From NCBI RefSeq assembly GCF_901000735.1, contig NC_081545.1:21352100-21416099 (forward strand): a stretch of DNA of 64,000 nucleotides. The letters are read 5' to 3'. The translations under genes and the position numbers were made by a program. The notes below the pieces were generated by a model. The model had not been told where the DNA came from. It saw only the letters and a list, made by a program, of their open reading frames with translations, and did not search any database. This document shows positions 1 to 9,430 of this stretch, piece by piece. Source of the stretch: Corylus avellana. Its lineage: Eukaryota > Streptophyta > Magnoliopsida > Fagales > Betulaceae. Each line of letters starts with the position of its first letter. Within the stretch, counting starts at the first letter, position 1.

Positions 1-258
1 ACCTGAAAGGTCTTCATCAACCTCTTCATAATTGTCGATGTCACCCGTGGGCTCTTCTTCTTCCAATTGATCATCTTTGAGGTAGAGGCCACCAAACATG
101 GGAGAAAAACCATCTTCTTTGTACTCTTCCTCTTGGTCATCCTCTTCGGGGTAGAGGCCGTCAAGCATGGGAGAAAATCCATCCTCTTCGTACTCGTCCT
201 CTAGGTCAGATGCCAAATGTCCTTCACTCGGTTCTTCCTCATTGACATCGTCATCATA

Positions 259-1009
259 GGTTGGTGGGGAATCCCAATCCACAAATCCTTGCGAAGGATC
301 TTCAACATCTTCATGTCTGAACTCTTCATCAATGAATTCGAACTCCTGAAACTCTTCATCCACAGATTCTTTTTACTCCTCCACAGAATATGGATTCGGT
401 TTATGGATTTGTGGTTGGCAAGTAAGGGCCCAATTGGCCTGTCGTGGACTCTTCGCCTCACTCCATGTTTCCCTAAACACCTTTTTTTTGTAGGAATTTT
501 CTATTTTCTTTGTCGCAGCCATAGACCCTTGTCTCCAATTTTGTGACTTCTGGCCCATGGTATAACTATGGGATAAGAAAGCGATGCGCATATATTTCAA
601 TAGTTTCTCCCAACTATTGATCTTCAATTTGCCTTCCCGCTTTCTAGTTCTCTTCAGTTGTTGCCACCACGCACCAACTCTTCCTTGGAATGTATGTACC
701 ACCAAAGAGACTTGTTGTTCATCGGGCACCCCGTTGAATTCAAAAACCTCTTCAACAGCCAACACCCAATCCAGAAATTCGTCGGGTTCTAGATCCTCGT
801 CGAATTTTGGAATTTTGAGTTCGAATCTACTTACCCGCCGATTGGCATGAGCTTGCGCAAGGTATTGACGTCCGTGCGTTCGGCGCTTCGTAAACGGGCT
901 TCTAGATCCGTTCCCATGTTGACCACACAAGTTGGATAATTGGGTAGTGAGGTCTTCAATTTGATCCCTCATAGCCCTGAATTGATCCTCCGTGGGTTGC
1001 CAAGGTTCA
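259..1009 (-). pseudogene. Second, gap-truncated copy of the same gag
   Basis: This stretch repeats 1110-1863 almost base for base with a handful of substitutions. For example the copies read aattcgtcgg versus aatttgtcgg, and gcgcttcgtaaacg versus gcgctctgcaaacg. The gag core motifs are the same and the same stop after PYSVEE is present (about 373). Its N-terminus is lost in the N run at 1010-1109. It is either a true tandem copy or a second haplotype left beside the gap by the assembler; the sequence does not decide. Confidence 0.75.
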
Positions 1010-1109
1010 NNNNNNNNNNNNNNNNNNNNNNNNNNNNNNNNNNNNNNNNNNNNNNNNNNNNNNNNNNNNNNNNNNNNNNNNNNNNNNNNNNNNNNNNNNN
1101 NNNNNNNNN
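1010..1109. other. Assembly gap (100 N)
   Basis: Exactly 100 unknown bases, the conventional size for a scaffold gap of unknown length. Both flanks belong to the same gag repeat, so the true length and copy number here are unknown. Confidence 0.99.
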
Positions 1110-1226
1110 ATAGGTTGGTGGGGAATCCCAATCCACAAATCCTTGCGAAGGATCTTCAACATCTTCATGTCTGAACTCTTCATCAATGAATTCGAACTCC
1201 TGAAACTCTTCATCCACAGATTCTTT

Positions 1227-2003
1227 TTACTCCTCCACAGAATATGGATTCGGTTTATGGATTTGTGGTTGGCAAGTAAGGGCCCAATTGGCCTGTCGTG
1301 GACTCTTCGCCTCACTCCATGTTTCCCTAAACACCTTTTTTTTGTAGGAATTTTCTATTTTCTTTGTCGCAGCCATAGACCCTTGTCTCCAATTTTGTGA
1401 CTTCTGGCCCATGGTATAACTATGGGATAAGAAAGCGATGCGCATATATTTCAATAGTTTCTCCCAACTATTGATCTTCAATTTGCCTTCCCGCTTTCTA
1501 GTTCTCTTCAGTTGTTGCCACCACGCACCAACTCTTCCTTGGAATGTATGTACCACCAAAGAGACTTGTTGTTCATCGGGCACCCCGTTGAATTCAAAAA
1601 CCTCTTCAACAGCCAACACCCAATCCAGAAATTTGTCGGGTTCTAGATCCTCGTCGAATTTTGGGATTTTGAGTTCGAATCTACTTACCCGTCGATTGGC
1701 ATGAGCTTGCGCAAGGTGCTGATGTCCATGCGTTCGGCGCTCTGCAAACGGGCTTCTAGATCCGTTCCCATGTTGACCACACAAGTTAGATAATTGGGTA
1801 GTGAGGTCTTCAATTTGATCCCTCATAGCCCTGAATTGATCCTCTGTGTGTTGCCAAGGTTCAACGATAGATTTGCCTTCCGCCTCCGCGAATTGCAGTC
1901 TTGGTTGGCGACGACAATTGTTTGGCCCACCACTCATGTGCCTCAAACGAATCGCCGGTTGCTCCTTATGTGCAGTCTCCGTGCGCATGTACACCTCGTT
2001 CAT
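1227..2003 (-). CDS. Ty3 retrotransposon gag protein (right copy)
   Basis: An ATG-started reading frame of 258 residues, about 45 bp from the PBS. Residues about 60-80 hold a short helix-forming stretch (QFRAMRDQIEDLTTQLSNL), followed by the plant Retrotrans_gag core (FELKIPKFDEDLEPDKFLDW, then VEEVFEFNGVPDEQQV, then WWQQLKRTRKREGK). In the family this domain builds the virus-like particle capsid that packages element RNA in the cytoplasm. The frame stops at 1227. The sequence beyond the stop continues in-frame with acidic residues (VDEEFQEFEFIDEEFRHEDV), suggesting a nonsense mutation in what was one polyprotein. No zinc knuckle or pol is seen before the gap. Confidence 0.75.
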   Translation of the reverse strand: MNEVYMRTETAHKEQPAIRLRHMSGGPNNCRRQPRLQFAEAEGKSIVEPWQHTEDQFRAMRDQIEDLTTQLSNLCGQHGNGSRSPFAERRTHGHQHLAQAHANRRVSRFELKIPKFDEDLEPDKFLDWVLAVEEVFEFNGVPDEQQVSLVVHTFQGRVGAWWQQLKRTRKREGKLKINSWEKLLKYMRIAFLSHSYTMGQKSQNWRQGSMAATKKIENSYKKKVFRETWSEAKSPRQANWALTCQPQIHKPNPYSVEE

Positions 2004-2061
2004 GTTTGCAAAGCGGTTGCTTCTCCCTATTCATGGAAAGTGACTGAGCTCTGATACCAAC

Positions 2062-2499
2062 TGATGCAGTGTAGGATTGTGGTGAACAAGAAAAACAACA
2101 AGTAGAAGGGATAAATATTTCTAAGATTGTGAAACTATCACAAGAATCAAAGAAATCTTCTTAAAAACTATAGATTCTATCTATGGTTTAAGGAAAAACA
2201 CAAAGAAACTCAACTCTGAGTAATTCTTATTAAACAAACTCAATAATAATCATAAACTGAATTGTTAAATGCTATAAGCATATATTTATAGCCCAAGACT
2301 CGTAGCCCTAAAATAACAATGAAATAAAGTTAATTTAGAAGTCTACGAAAGACAACTAAACTAAATAAAAGACTAACAAAGAAATCTAATTCAAATAAAG
2401 ACTAAAAGATAAGATAGAATAAACGACTAACAAAGAAACCTAATAAAAGACTAAAAGATAAGATAAGATAAGATAAGCCTTGAATTCCAATCTACATCA
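2062..2499 (-). repeat. 5' LTR of the left Ty3 element
   Basis: Bounded by TGATG...CATCA, so on the minus strand it starts TGATGTAGATTGG and ends CTGCATCA, two bases before the TGGTATCAGAGC primer binding site. A TATA-like ctataaatatat lies on the minus strand around 2283-2300. The inner edge is well supported by the PBS. The outer edge is inferred from the TG/CA symmetry because the partner LTR is outside the window. Short GATAA repeats sit near 2458-2477. Confidence 0.65.
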
Positions 2500-2994
2500 A
2501 AAAGGCAATACCTAAAAAGTAATAAATAATAGGCAATGGATTCATTGATAATCCTAGAAGGACCCGGTCGCACAAGTAGTAACAAGTGCAAAAGGACTCG
2601 ATGAGGAGCTCCAAGAGGTGATGGCAACCACTTTGAAGTGGTTGTAGCGGAGGCGGCATAACCTAGAACCGAATGAGATTTGTCAATGAGGAACGAATGC
2701 TAGTTGTAAAAGTCTTTGTGACTAGATCAACACAAACAAATCGGGAGACAATAACCTACAAAAAGCAACAAGCGCAGTAGTGCACAAACGAAATAACAAG
2801 GATACACTAGAAAAACAACGAAAAAAAAAAAAATTGTAGCGGTGAAGGAGTAGTGAGTTGGAGACGCTACGCGTAGGAGAGGAGAGGCCACGTGCCAGCA
2901 CCTGGTGGCCGGAAGGGGGAGCAGACGAGGGGGGCAGGAAGTGGGAAGGCCCAAGAGCAAGGTGGTGGGGCATGTCTGACCGTAGGCTCAACAA
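2500..2994. other. Unassigned intergenic DNA
   Basis: I see no gene here. Open frames on the minus strand (about 2722-2994) are low-complexity and show no recognisable domain. An A run lies at 2820-2833. Confidence 0.5.
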
Positions 2995-3292
2995 AGGTTT
3001 ATAGACCTGACTTTGAAGAAATAAAATCTATTGTATTGTTTGTTAAACAACATCACATTCCTCCACATTTTTCATCTGATTTTTCAAAAAAATTAACATC
3101 TAAACATTCTCACTTTTTATATCACATTATTCACTTTTTACTACAATTTAAATAAAAAAAATCACTACAAAACAAAATTTTCTTACTTTTCAATACAACT
3201 TTCTCACTTTTCTATACTAATTATTACACTCATATTTTTTCTCACCACTCATGAACAGTGCATTGTTGTTTACCAAACAACACTATAAACCT
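2995..3292. mobile_element. Small non-autonomous DNA element (MITE-like)
   Basis: The ends are inverted: aggtttatag at 2995-3004 and ctataaacct at 3283-3292. Just inside are matching arms around ttgtttgttaaacaacat and ttgtttaccaaacaacac. The interior is AT-rich with repeated 'cactttt' tracts and has no ORF. A similar AT-rich block recurs at about 35800-36045. No clean target duplication was found, so the superfamily is left open. Confidence 0.5.
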
Positions 3293-3637
3293 CTACAGAT
3301 TTGTGAGGTAGCCGATGAGGGGGAGCGGCACAGAGGCAGAGAGCATCACAGCAGCAAGGAACGATGGGCCAGAGGTGGAGGAAGGGCTGCAACGGTGTTG
3401 TTTGGAGGAAAAGGAAACAACAACAAAGAAAGAAGGGGAAGAGACAACAAAAAAGAGAGTAAAAACGGAGGAAAAGGGAAAAGGGAAGAGGGAGGGAAAA
3501 AGATCCATCCCTCCTCCCTTGAAAAACCACCAGAGGGGGAGGGAAAGCCTCACTTACTCTTTCTTAGAGAGAAGGTAGACGTTCTCTCTCTAGAGAGAAA
3601 TGTCCGTATGTAGGAAGTGGAAACTTCTTATCAACAT
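3293..3637. other. Purine-rich unassigned stretch
   Basis: Long GGAAGAAAGGGGAAGAG-type purine tracts dominate 3300-3550, followed by ctctctctctagagagaa. Translated frames are only Lys/Glu/Gly-rich shadows of that composition. No gene is supported. Confidence 0.5.
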
Positions 3638-3646
3638 ATTGGAATA

Positions 3647-3828
3647 GAGTAATCCTAGGTACCATCTTTTTATTCTTCTAAAATCCTCCTAAAGCTGATG
3701 TGGCTTTTAAAATCATCATTAAATTTCCGATGAATCATACTTGAATTTTGATCCAATGGTAATTTTGAAAATCACATCAGCTTTAGAAGGATTTTAGGAG
3801 GATAAAAAAATGGTACCTAACATTACTC
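3647..3828. mobile_element. 182 bp foldback element with 9 bp target duplication
   Basis: Terminal inverted repeats start GAGTAAT and end ATTACTC. Arms of roughly 60 bp pair across the element (ctaaaatcctcctaaagctg with cagctttagaaggattttag). The flanks carry a perfect 9 bp duplication, ATTGGAATA at 3638-3646 and 3829-3837. A 9 bp duplication with long arms is the usual signature of Mutator-like MITEs. Related but degenerate copies lie inside the LTP intron. Confidence 0.88.
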
Positions 3829-3837
3829 ATTGGAATA

Positions 3838-4141
3838 TCTTTTGATATACTGAACAGGACCGCGAGAAAAATATTTAATTTTAATAAATATTTTCACATC
3901 CACTAATAACAATGCATTTAATCCTATGAGATTAGTGAACTTACAAGTGATATGTAGATTATTTTGAATGGTCAATGAGTAAAATCATACTTGATTGAAG
4001 CTGGACATGTTGGTCAACATTTTTAAAACGGATTACGAACATTAAAATTGAGCCATGTCATAATCCTGCGAGGCTTGATTTTCCATGAAAATCATCATAG
4101 TTAGTTATAAAAGTTTTATATTATCTTATTTATATGAATTT
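3838..4141. other. AT-rich intergenic DNA
   Basis: No ORF, repeat or RNA gene is recognisable between the foldback element and the SINE. Confidence 0.5.
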
Positions 4142-4157
4142 CCATTAAACTAGTTTT

Positions 4158-4265
4158 TTTTTTTTTTTTTTTCACATGTCCGCATAAGAAGGGGGAGGGG
4201 GATTAGAGCTAGTGACCTCCGCTTCATTAGGCATGGTCCCAGCCGATTGAGCTACCTCTTGAAGA
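4158..4265 (-). mobile_element. Short tRNA-related SINE, copy 1
   Basis: On the minus strand it begins near GAGGTAGCTCAATCGGCTGG, which matches a tRNA/pol III box A (TRGCNNARYNGG), and has a weak box B about 30 bases on. It ends in a poly(A) tail (plus-strand T run at 4152-4172). A perfect 16 bp target duplication, ccattaaactagtttt, flanks it (4142-4157 and 4266-4281), proving retroposition. The element is only about 108 bp. Three more copies occur at about 42772, 53240 and 59166, all in this orientation. Confidence 0.85.
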
Positions 4266-4281
4266 CCATTAAACTAGTTTT

Positions 4282-4999
4282 AAAACACCATTGTTTTTGC
4301 ATAAATAAAGAGATTTGATGAAATGTCTAGGTTCTAAAAATTTTGTAAAAATATGCTTAGCATGCGCATTTAATCCATTTAATTTAAGTTTTGTGTTAAT
4401 AAATGTTTTAGGTAACTAAGCCCAATTATAGTTAGAAGGTAATTTTATACTTTGGCCCATTTAGAGTGCTTGTGAGCTTTAGCATTAGTATGCTAGTTAG
4501 AAAATGTCCGATTGGACTATTTTGGACCATTCCCCAATAAACAAAATTTGGAAGTTAATTATTGTAACAAAAAAAAAAAAAAAAAGGAAGTTAATTAGTA
4601 ATTTTTAGAAGTTTCCTAAAGGAAAATAAGAATATAAGTTTTTCTTTTTTTACAAAAAGGAGTTTTTAAATAAATAAAGGGAAACAAAATATATTTTTAT
4701 AAAATAAAGCTTTATTTTCAAACAAAAAATAACTCTAAGCTTATGAAATAAGATAAAATTCTATTACCGGATAAGAGAAAGTTTAAAGAAAGTAAGAGCA
4801 TCCGTAAGGAGATAATTTGTATATATTGGTTTAAAATATCAAAGAAGACGCAACAAAAGACCGAAGCTAGGTGGAGTTGTAATGTTTCGTAGAAATCAAT
4901 TAACTGGTAATTGACTACATGGTTCGCCTCCCAGCCTTGTCTCTCACAAAACAAGACTCAGAGATCATAACCTCTTATAAGAGAGACTACATCGAAAGA
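4282..4999. other. AT-rich intergenic DNA
   Basis: Homopolymer A runs (4569-4585) and AT-rich sequence. No supported gene. The minus-strand frame at 4718-4954 has no recognisable domain. Confidence 0.5.
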
Positions 5000-7020
5000 C
5001 TTTTAAGTTTCAACCACAGGATAAAGATATCAATAACTAAAAAATCATAATCATAATAACCAGAGTAATAATAAAGCATCATAACATAGATAGATCCTCA
5101 AATGTATTGGTCAAAGCTGATTATAAAATATTACAGACCATAAGCAATTGTTTTAGAATAACATTAACGTCTTAGCATAAGTAAAGCTAACATGATAATA
5201 ATCTCTATCATCTCTGCTCGGATGGATCCTCCGTCGTCCCACATGGACTTGAGCCATACCGGGTCTAAGTCCTCAAAGATGGCCTGTATCAAGTCCTTCG
5301 CCACCAATAGCTGGTTGTTTGAATTCATCATCTGCTAAGCTAGCTAAACCACGCAATTTATACATAATGGAGAGGGGAAGTACAAGGAGTAAGTCTAAAG
5401 ACTTAGTGAGTAAAAATACATATAGTACTTATGCCATTTATTGATGAACTCCGTATGATAAAATATGTGGCGTTTTGGGCATGCCAGTTATTCATGAATG
5501 CAGTATTGATATAGTACATGCTATAATCAAGTGAATTAATGATAATTCAACTGTATGGTCTACCCGAAATATTACTCATTCTCAGCAAGGTTGGCGTTGT
5601 CTCGAGGGACCTGTAATACGATGCCGATGCCTTGACCATTGTACGTTACTGTCCATAACACCAGTAGCGCAACCGAGTCCTACCTCAGGTGGCCCACACT
5701 ACTAATGACGTACATCCTGTAGTGACTAGCCAATTAAGGTTGCGTCGGTCACGAATTAACCATTAGAACACATCCACACACACATTTGACCATAGAGTTA
5801 ACGTGTATAGTAAGCCCATGGCTGTTATCCTGCACATACCGGTGTACCATGTCATACGATGTAATTAGTCTTGTTCGTATTTTACATACAAGCTCTTACA
5901 ATCTCATCATATTCATTACCTTGTTAAGTATCACATTTTCACAAAATGTAGAGTTCATAACATAGCAAAGTGTATTCATGAGAGTTGTAAAAATGCATGT
6001 TTGGTACACAAAATAGTCGTGCAATGCGGGAAAAATAATGGCTAGTATCATGTGAGGTTATACTCTCTCGGGTTGTATAAATCCTCCAAAAATCCTTTGG
6101 TGGTTCCAAGTCTCCAAATCTGTGAAAAGCCTAATCATTAGTCATAAGTCCAAGGTAAAACGAACCTATAACTTTGAAACCATAGACTATTGAACGATTG
6201 GGTAAAATGGCGTTCACCCCTGGAACGTTTATGGGCGAATGTTCGGGCTTGAGGCCAAGCATTCGATCAGAGAGTTTCAGGTGAAACCTCATTTGGTCCA
6301 ACAATCTCCTAAGCAGTCCTAAATTGGTTCCAAAGCTACAAAAGGGTTACTAACACATTCTAGCCCAAAATAACATCATTATGCAACAAGAATATATATA
6401 ATGGAAAGAAAACACTCAAAATAATATTAAGACCTATACTCCTAGATTTCTAGCAACTATGCTACTATAAAAATGCAAGGCTACCACAACAACCTAAGAA
6501 AATACTTAGAGAGAGAGTTACCTCCACACAGCAAGACTCCTCAAAAAGTTCCTCCTCCTTCCTCAAGAAAACCAAGGAAATCTCTCACTATCTCACAACA
6601 ACACTCAAGCAGGGTTTCTCTAGGGCTCAAAGAGCAAAATAGTTTGGTGAAGGGCGTGGGAGGGGGTATTTATAGGGTAGGAAAAGCTGTGAGCTTTGTA
6701 GGATTAGGCCTGCAGTGCAGCGAGCGTTCGGTACTATTGTGTCGAATGTTTGTGTACTGTTTATCCAATGGTTGTAGGGTTGCAATCGTACGCTCGGGCA
6801 ATATCCAATGGTCAACAAAAAGTCAACAAATGTTCGGGCTGGTCCCCACACGAGTGATTGTGTACTATTGTAGGCGTATGTTCGGGTGGTCCCCACAATT
6901 GCGTTCGGTCAGAAAGTCCAAAATTTCTAAAATGACCCTCCAGCTACTCCTAGTGACCTAAAAGTCCAATTAACCATTTAACTAAGCTATCTTTGCATAA
7001 TTAATTATTTGGATCACTAC
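5000..7020 (-). repeat. Family A LTR-like repeat, diverged copy
   Basis: Shares order and sequence with the solo LTR at 30211-31988. Shared landmarks are 'gacctgtaatacgatgccgatgccttgacc', the 'cacacacacatttgaccatag' block, a run of ACGTTCG-like motifs with ggtcccc (6220-6900), and a leader with TATA-like cctataaata on the minus strand near 6665-6680. The last is followed on the minus strand by aaccctgc and a gg|gtaac donor-like site. The predicted direction of transcription is therefore minus. Ends are not sharp and I found no target duplication. Confidence 0.6.
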
Positions 7021-7373
7021 AGGAGTGCACTATACTAAAAAACATTTATGTAAAAGTATGGGCTATCATCAAGTTAGTCACGCTGAGTGTACCTAGAAAT
7101 TAATTAGATGGCCTAGATAACACCCATGCGACCACAAGTGGCGTCAGGTTCTTCAGGATTACGTCCAGCCCCACGCATACAAAGCATAACAGTATGTATA
7201 GGCCATAGTATGAGATTAAAAAGTAAGCTAAAAGTTTAGTTCTTTTACAAGTTAATAAGATTATTTTCTAAGTTGAACTGATGTTTAGAGAAGAAAAAAA
7301 TTGAAGTAAAAGTTTACAAGCCCAATTTTATAAAGAGTTATATCAAACATTCTACACTAAACTTAAGTTACAT
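7021..7373. other. Unassigned repeat-like DNA
   Basis: Contains 'tagataacacccatgcgaccac' and neighbouring sequence that looks like eroded element DNA, but no ORF or boundary can be supported. Confidence 0.4.
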
Positions 7374-7585
7374 TTGATATGTGGAATAGCTATTCCATTA
7401 GAAAAAAGGAATAGCTTTTATTATAAATAGAAGACGATGGAATGAAATAGTATTAGAATAGTCATTCTCATGGCCAATGAGAGAATGACTATTCCTTAAA
7501 TTGAGAATAGTTGAATATGTATACATTAACACCTAAACTATTTTATTCTTTTTTTTTTTTATGGAATAACTATTCCGCATACCAA
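7374..7585. mobile_element. MITE-like element with GGAATAGCTATTCC ends
   Basis: Ends pair as ttgatatgtggaatagctat at the left with the complement of ataactattccgcataccaa at the right. Internal copies of the GGAATAG/CTATTCC palindrome occur (7404-7500), so the element can fold on itself. It has no coding capacity. Superfamily is not assigned because the flanks give no clear duplication. Confidence 0.6.
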
Positions 7586-7821
7586 GCGTACTCCTAATGT
7601 TTAAAGATAAAGGTGTGATGCCCCGAGTTTCCAATAGTAAGCGACGCCAATAATAAACCATTTTTGCGTAAACCTAGGAAGTTATTTTTTGAAAATTTAG
7701 TTAAATTTAACTTTCAAAATGTAATTTTTTAGATATAGCTAGTCAATTTTTAAGACTACCAAATATCAAATTCTCTAAATTTTTCTACTTTAACTACATA
7801 TTATTTTTTATTAGTAAAACT
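7586..7821. other. AT-rich host sequence left of the big nested insertion
   Basis: Contains tgatgccccgagtttcc near 7617, resembling the start of an LTR of the tgtaatacccc type, but too short to define. The last five bases, AAACT (7817-7821), are the left target duplication of the element at 7822-19357. Confidence 0.5.
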
Positions 7822-8393
7822 TGATAAGTGCTAGAATATTCATATTTTCAGCCCTTAACTTGCATGTTTTAATCCTTTAGTTTTGGTTAATTAGGCAATT
7901 TTACTTCCTTTTTGTATTTTCTTTGTTTTATAGGCTTTTGGAAGAAAATAAAGCGTTTCTGGAAAAATTCCAAGCTTAAAGGGCAAATTGGGAAGATCTA
8001 GAAGATATGATTAAGCTTAACCAATCATGGTTAAAGTTTAATCAAATAAAGGAAAGGATTAATTCGGAATTTCTCAATTTGAAGTCAAATCGGATTGGAT
8101 GCAAAATTGGATTCTGAATATGTCTCGGTATTTTGGCCATAACTTTCAGCTCAGATATCCGATTGAGGTGATTCAAGCGGCATTGGAAAGATAACTCAAA
8201 CTTATACAATTCATTGTGAAATAGAATTTTCCCAATTCGGAGCGCCGCAAGGCCAAAATCACGCCGCAAGATAGGACCGCAATTCTGGGCGAATCCTATT
8301 CCGATTTGGGCTTAGGTTTTCTTTAACCTAATTGGGCTTGGACTTAAATCTCCGAAATTCCTAAGATTACTAGGGCTTCTAGGACTCTCCTAA

Positions 8394-8776
8394 TGTCACA
8401 TGCATGAATTGGTGGAGATGAGTTAGCAAGCTAAGTTGGCAGGTGTTGGTGATGCATGAAGATAATCCCACGTGCTGATTAGTTAATTCAGTTAGGTGGT
8501 TAGCATGAAGTTGTAATTCAGTTAGGTGGTTAGTTACACGAGCACTATAAATAGTTCTCTCTTCAATTGTAAAGGCAGCTTGGTTGTTTGTAGTTCTTAA
8601 TGAACATGGAGATTGGCACTCTCGAATGTGCTTAGGAGGCTGTAACCCTCGAAGTTACTGATTGCTCAATAAAAGTTCTCTTCTTCTTCTCAATTTCCAT
8701 TCTTTTCTCTTTCATCTTTTATTCTTTTCTTGCTTACTCTCCATTACAGTATTGAATCCATATCAGTACTGTAACA
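8394..8776 (+). repeat. 5' LTR of the inner Ty3 element
   Basis: Carries the element promoter: TATA-like actataaatagttc near 8545-8558. A tandemly repeated 'aattcagttaggtggttag' unit (about 8487-8533) lies upstream of it. Downstream, ctcaataaaagttctc is a likely polyadenylation signal, followed by a cttcttctt pyrimidine stretch. Confidence 0.93.
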
Positions 8777-8778
8777 AG

Positions 8779-8790
8779 TGGTATCAGAGC
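8779..8790 (+). other. Primer binding site, initiator tRNA-Met
   Basis: TGGTATCAGAGC, two bases after the LTR end, is complementary to the 3' end of plant initiator tRNA-Met, the primer for minus-strand cDNA synthesis. Confidence 0.93.
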
Positions 8791-8842
8791 CCTTGATCCA
8801 TTTGGGATATTCTGGTTTTATTTTTTTTCTTCTTTGGTCTAT

Positions 8843-9430
8843 ATGAAAACAAGGTCAGCGATGGCAGAAGAAGCAACACAGTGGGAACAAGGCCGGCAGT
8901 TAAAAGCAGTCCAAACTGAGTGTGTGGTGTTGCAGTCAGCCATGAAGGATCTTCAGGATTCTAATGTTGAAATTAAATCAACTATAAATCAGTTGATTTT
9001 GGACTCTGCCGAAAATAAGGCAGCAATGAAGGCCATGATGGGAATGATGACCAAGCAGAAACATCCTATGCAGCAGGGTGGGGATGAAGTTGGGCAAGTT
9101 CAAGGTCATGTTGCTGCGAGCCAGTGGGAAAGGCAGTTTGCAGAGGAGTCAACAACCAATGATGGGATTTTTACGAAGGCTTTTAGGCTGGAGTTTCCTA
9201 CTTTTAATGGTGAGGATCCAGATTCTTGGTGTTATAGGGCAGAGCAGTTCTTTGACTTCTATCGTGTTCAGGAAGGGCAGAAATTGAGAATTACTTCATT
9301 CCATATGGAAGGTAAAGCTTTATCTTGGTTTCAAGCTTTGCGTAATACTCATAATCTGTCTAGTTGGAATGATTTTTTGGTGGCTATTCAAGTTAGATTC
9401 GGTAAGGGTGCATATGATGACCCTATCTAA
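8843..9430 (+). CDS. Ty3 gag, N-terminal and central part, frameshifted at its end
   Basis: The first ATG of the frame is at 8843 (MKTRSAMAEEATQWEQ). A coiled-coil region with heptad-like spacing (residues about 15-65) is followed by the Retrotrans_gag domain (FRLEFPTFNGEDPDSWCYRA, then FHMEGKALSWFQAL). The frame stops at TAA (9428-9430), directly after GAYDDPI. The expected continuation (LSKLKQVGSLDEYKTQFE) is present in the +1 frame from about 9420. Plant elements of this group normally encode gag-pol as one frame, so this is best read as a small deletion breaking the polyprotein. A programmed shift is less likely. Confidence 0.85.
   Translation: MKTRSAMAEEATQWEQGRQLKAVQTECVVLQSAMKDLQDSNVEIKSTINQLILDSAENKAAMKAMMGMMTKQKHPMQQGGDEVGQVQGHVAASQWERQFAEESTTNDGIFTKAFRLEFPTFNGEDPDSWCYRAEQFFDFYRVQEGQKLRITSFHMEGKALSWFQALRNTHNLSSWNDFLVAIQVRFGKGAYDDPI

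Larger units (their letters stand above)
1..2499 (-). mobile_element. Left-truncated Ty3 LTR retrotransposon
   Basis: A Ty3-type element lies on the minus strand and runs off the left edge, so its 5' LTR is on the right. From right to left one reads an LTR (about 2062-2499), a primer binding site matching the 3' end of initiator tRNA-Met (plus-strand complement at 2048-2059), and a gag ORF. Gag is present twice, on either side of a run of 100 Ns. A stop codon after ...PYSVEE splits gag from the downstream reading frame, so the copy looks defective. Family assignment rests on the gag domain and PBS only, because no reverse transcriptase is inside the window. Confidence 0.85.

Noticed and set aside
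3293..3613. Lys/Glu-rich 120-codon protein
   Set aside because: Product of purine-rich low complexity in one frame; opposite-strand frames equally open.
6473..6961. 162-codon frame in the family A copy
   Set aside because: Lies over the LTR leader and ACGTTC array; no domain and no counterpart in the other copies.
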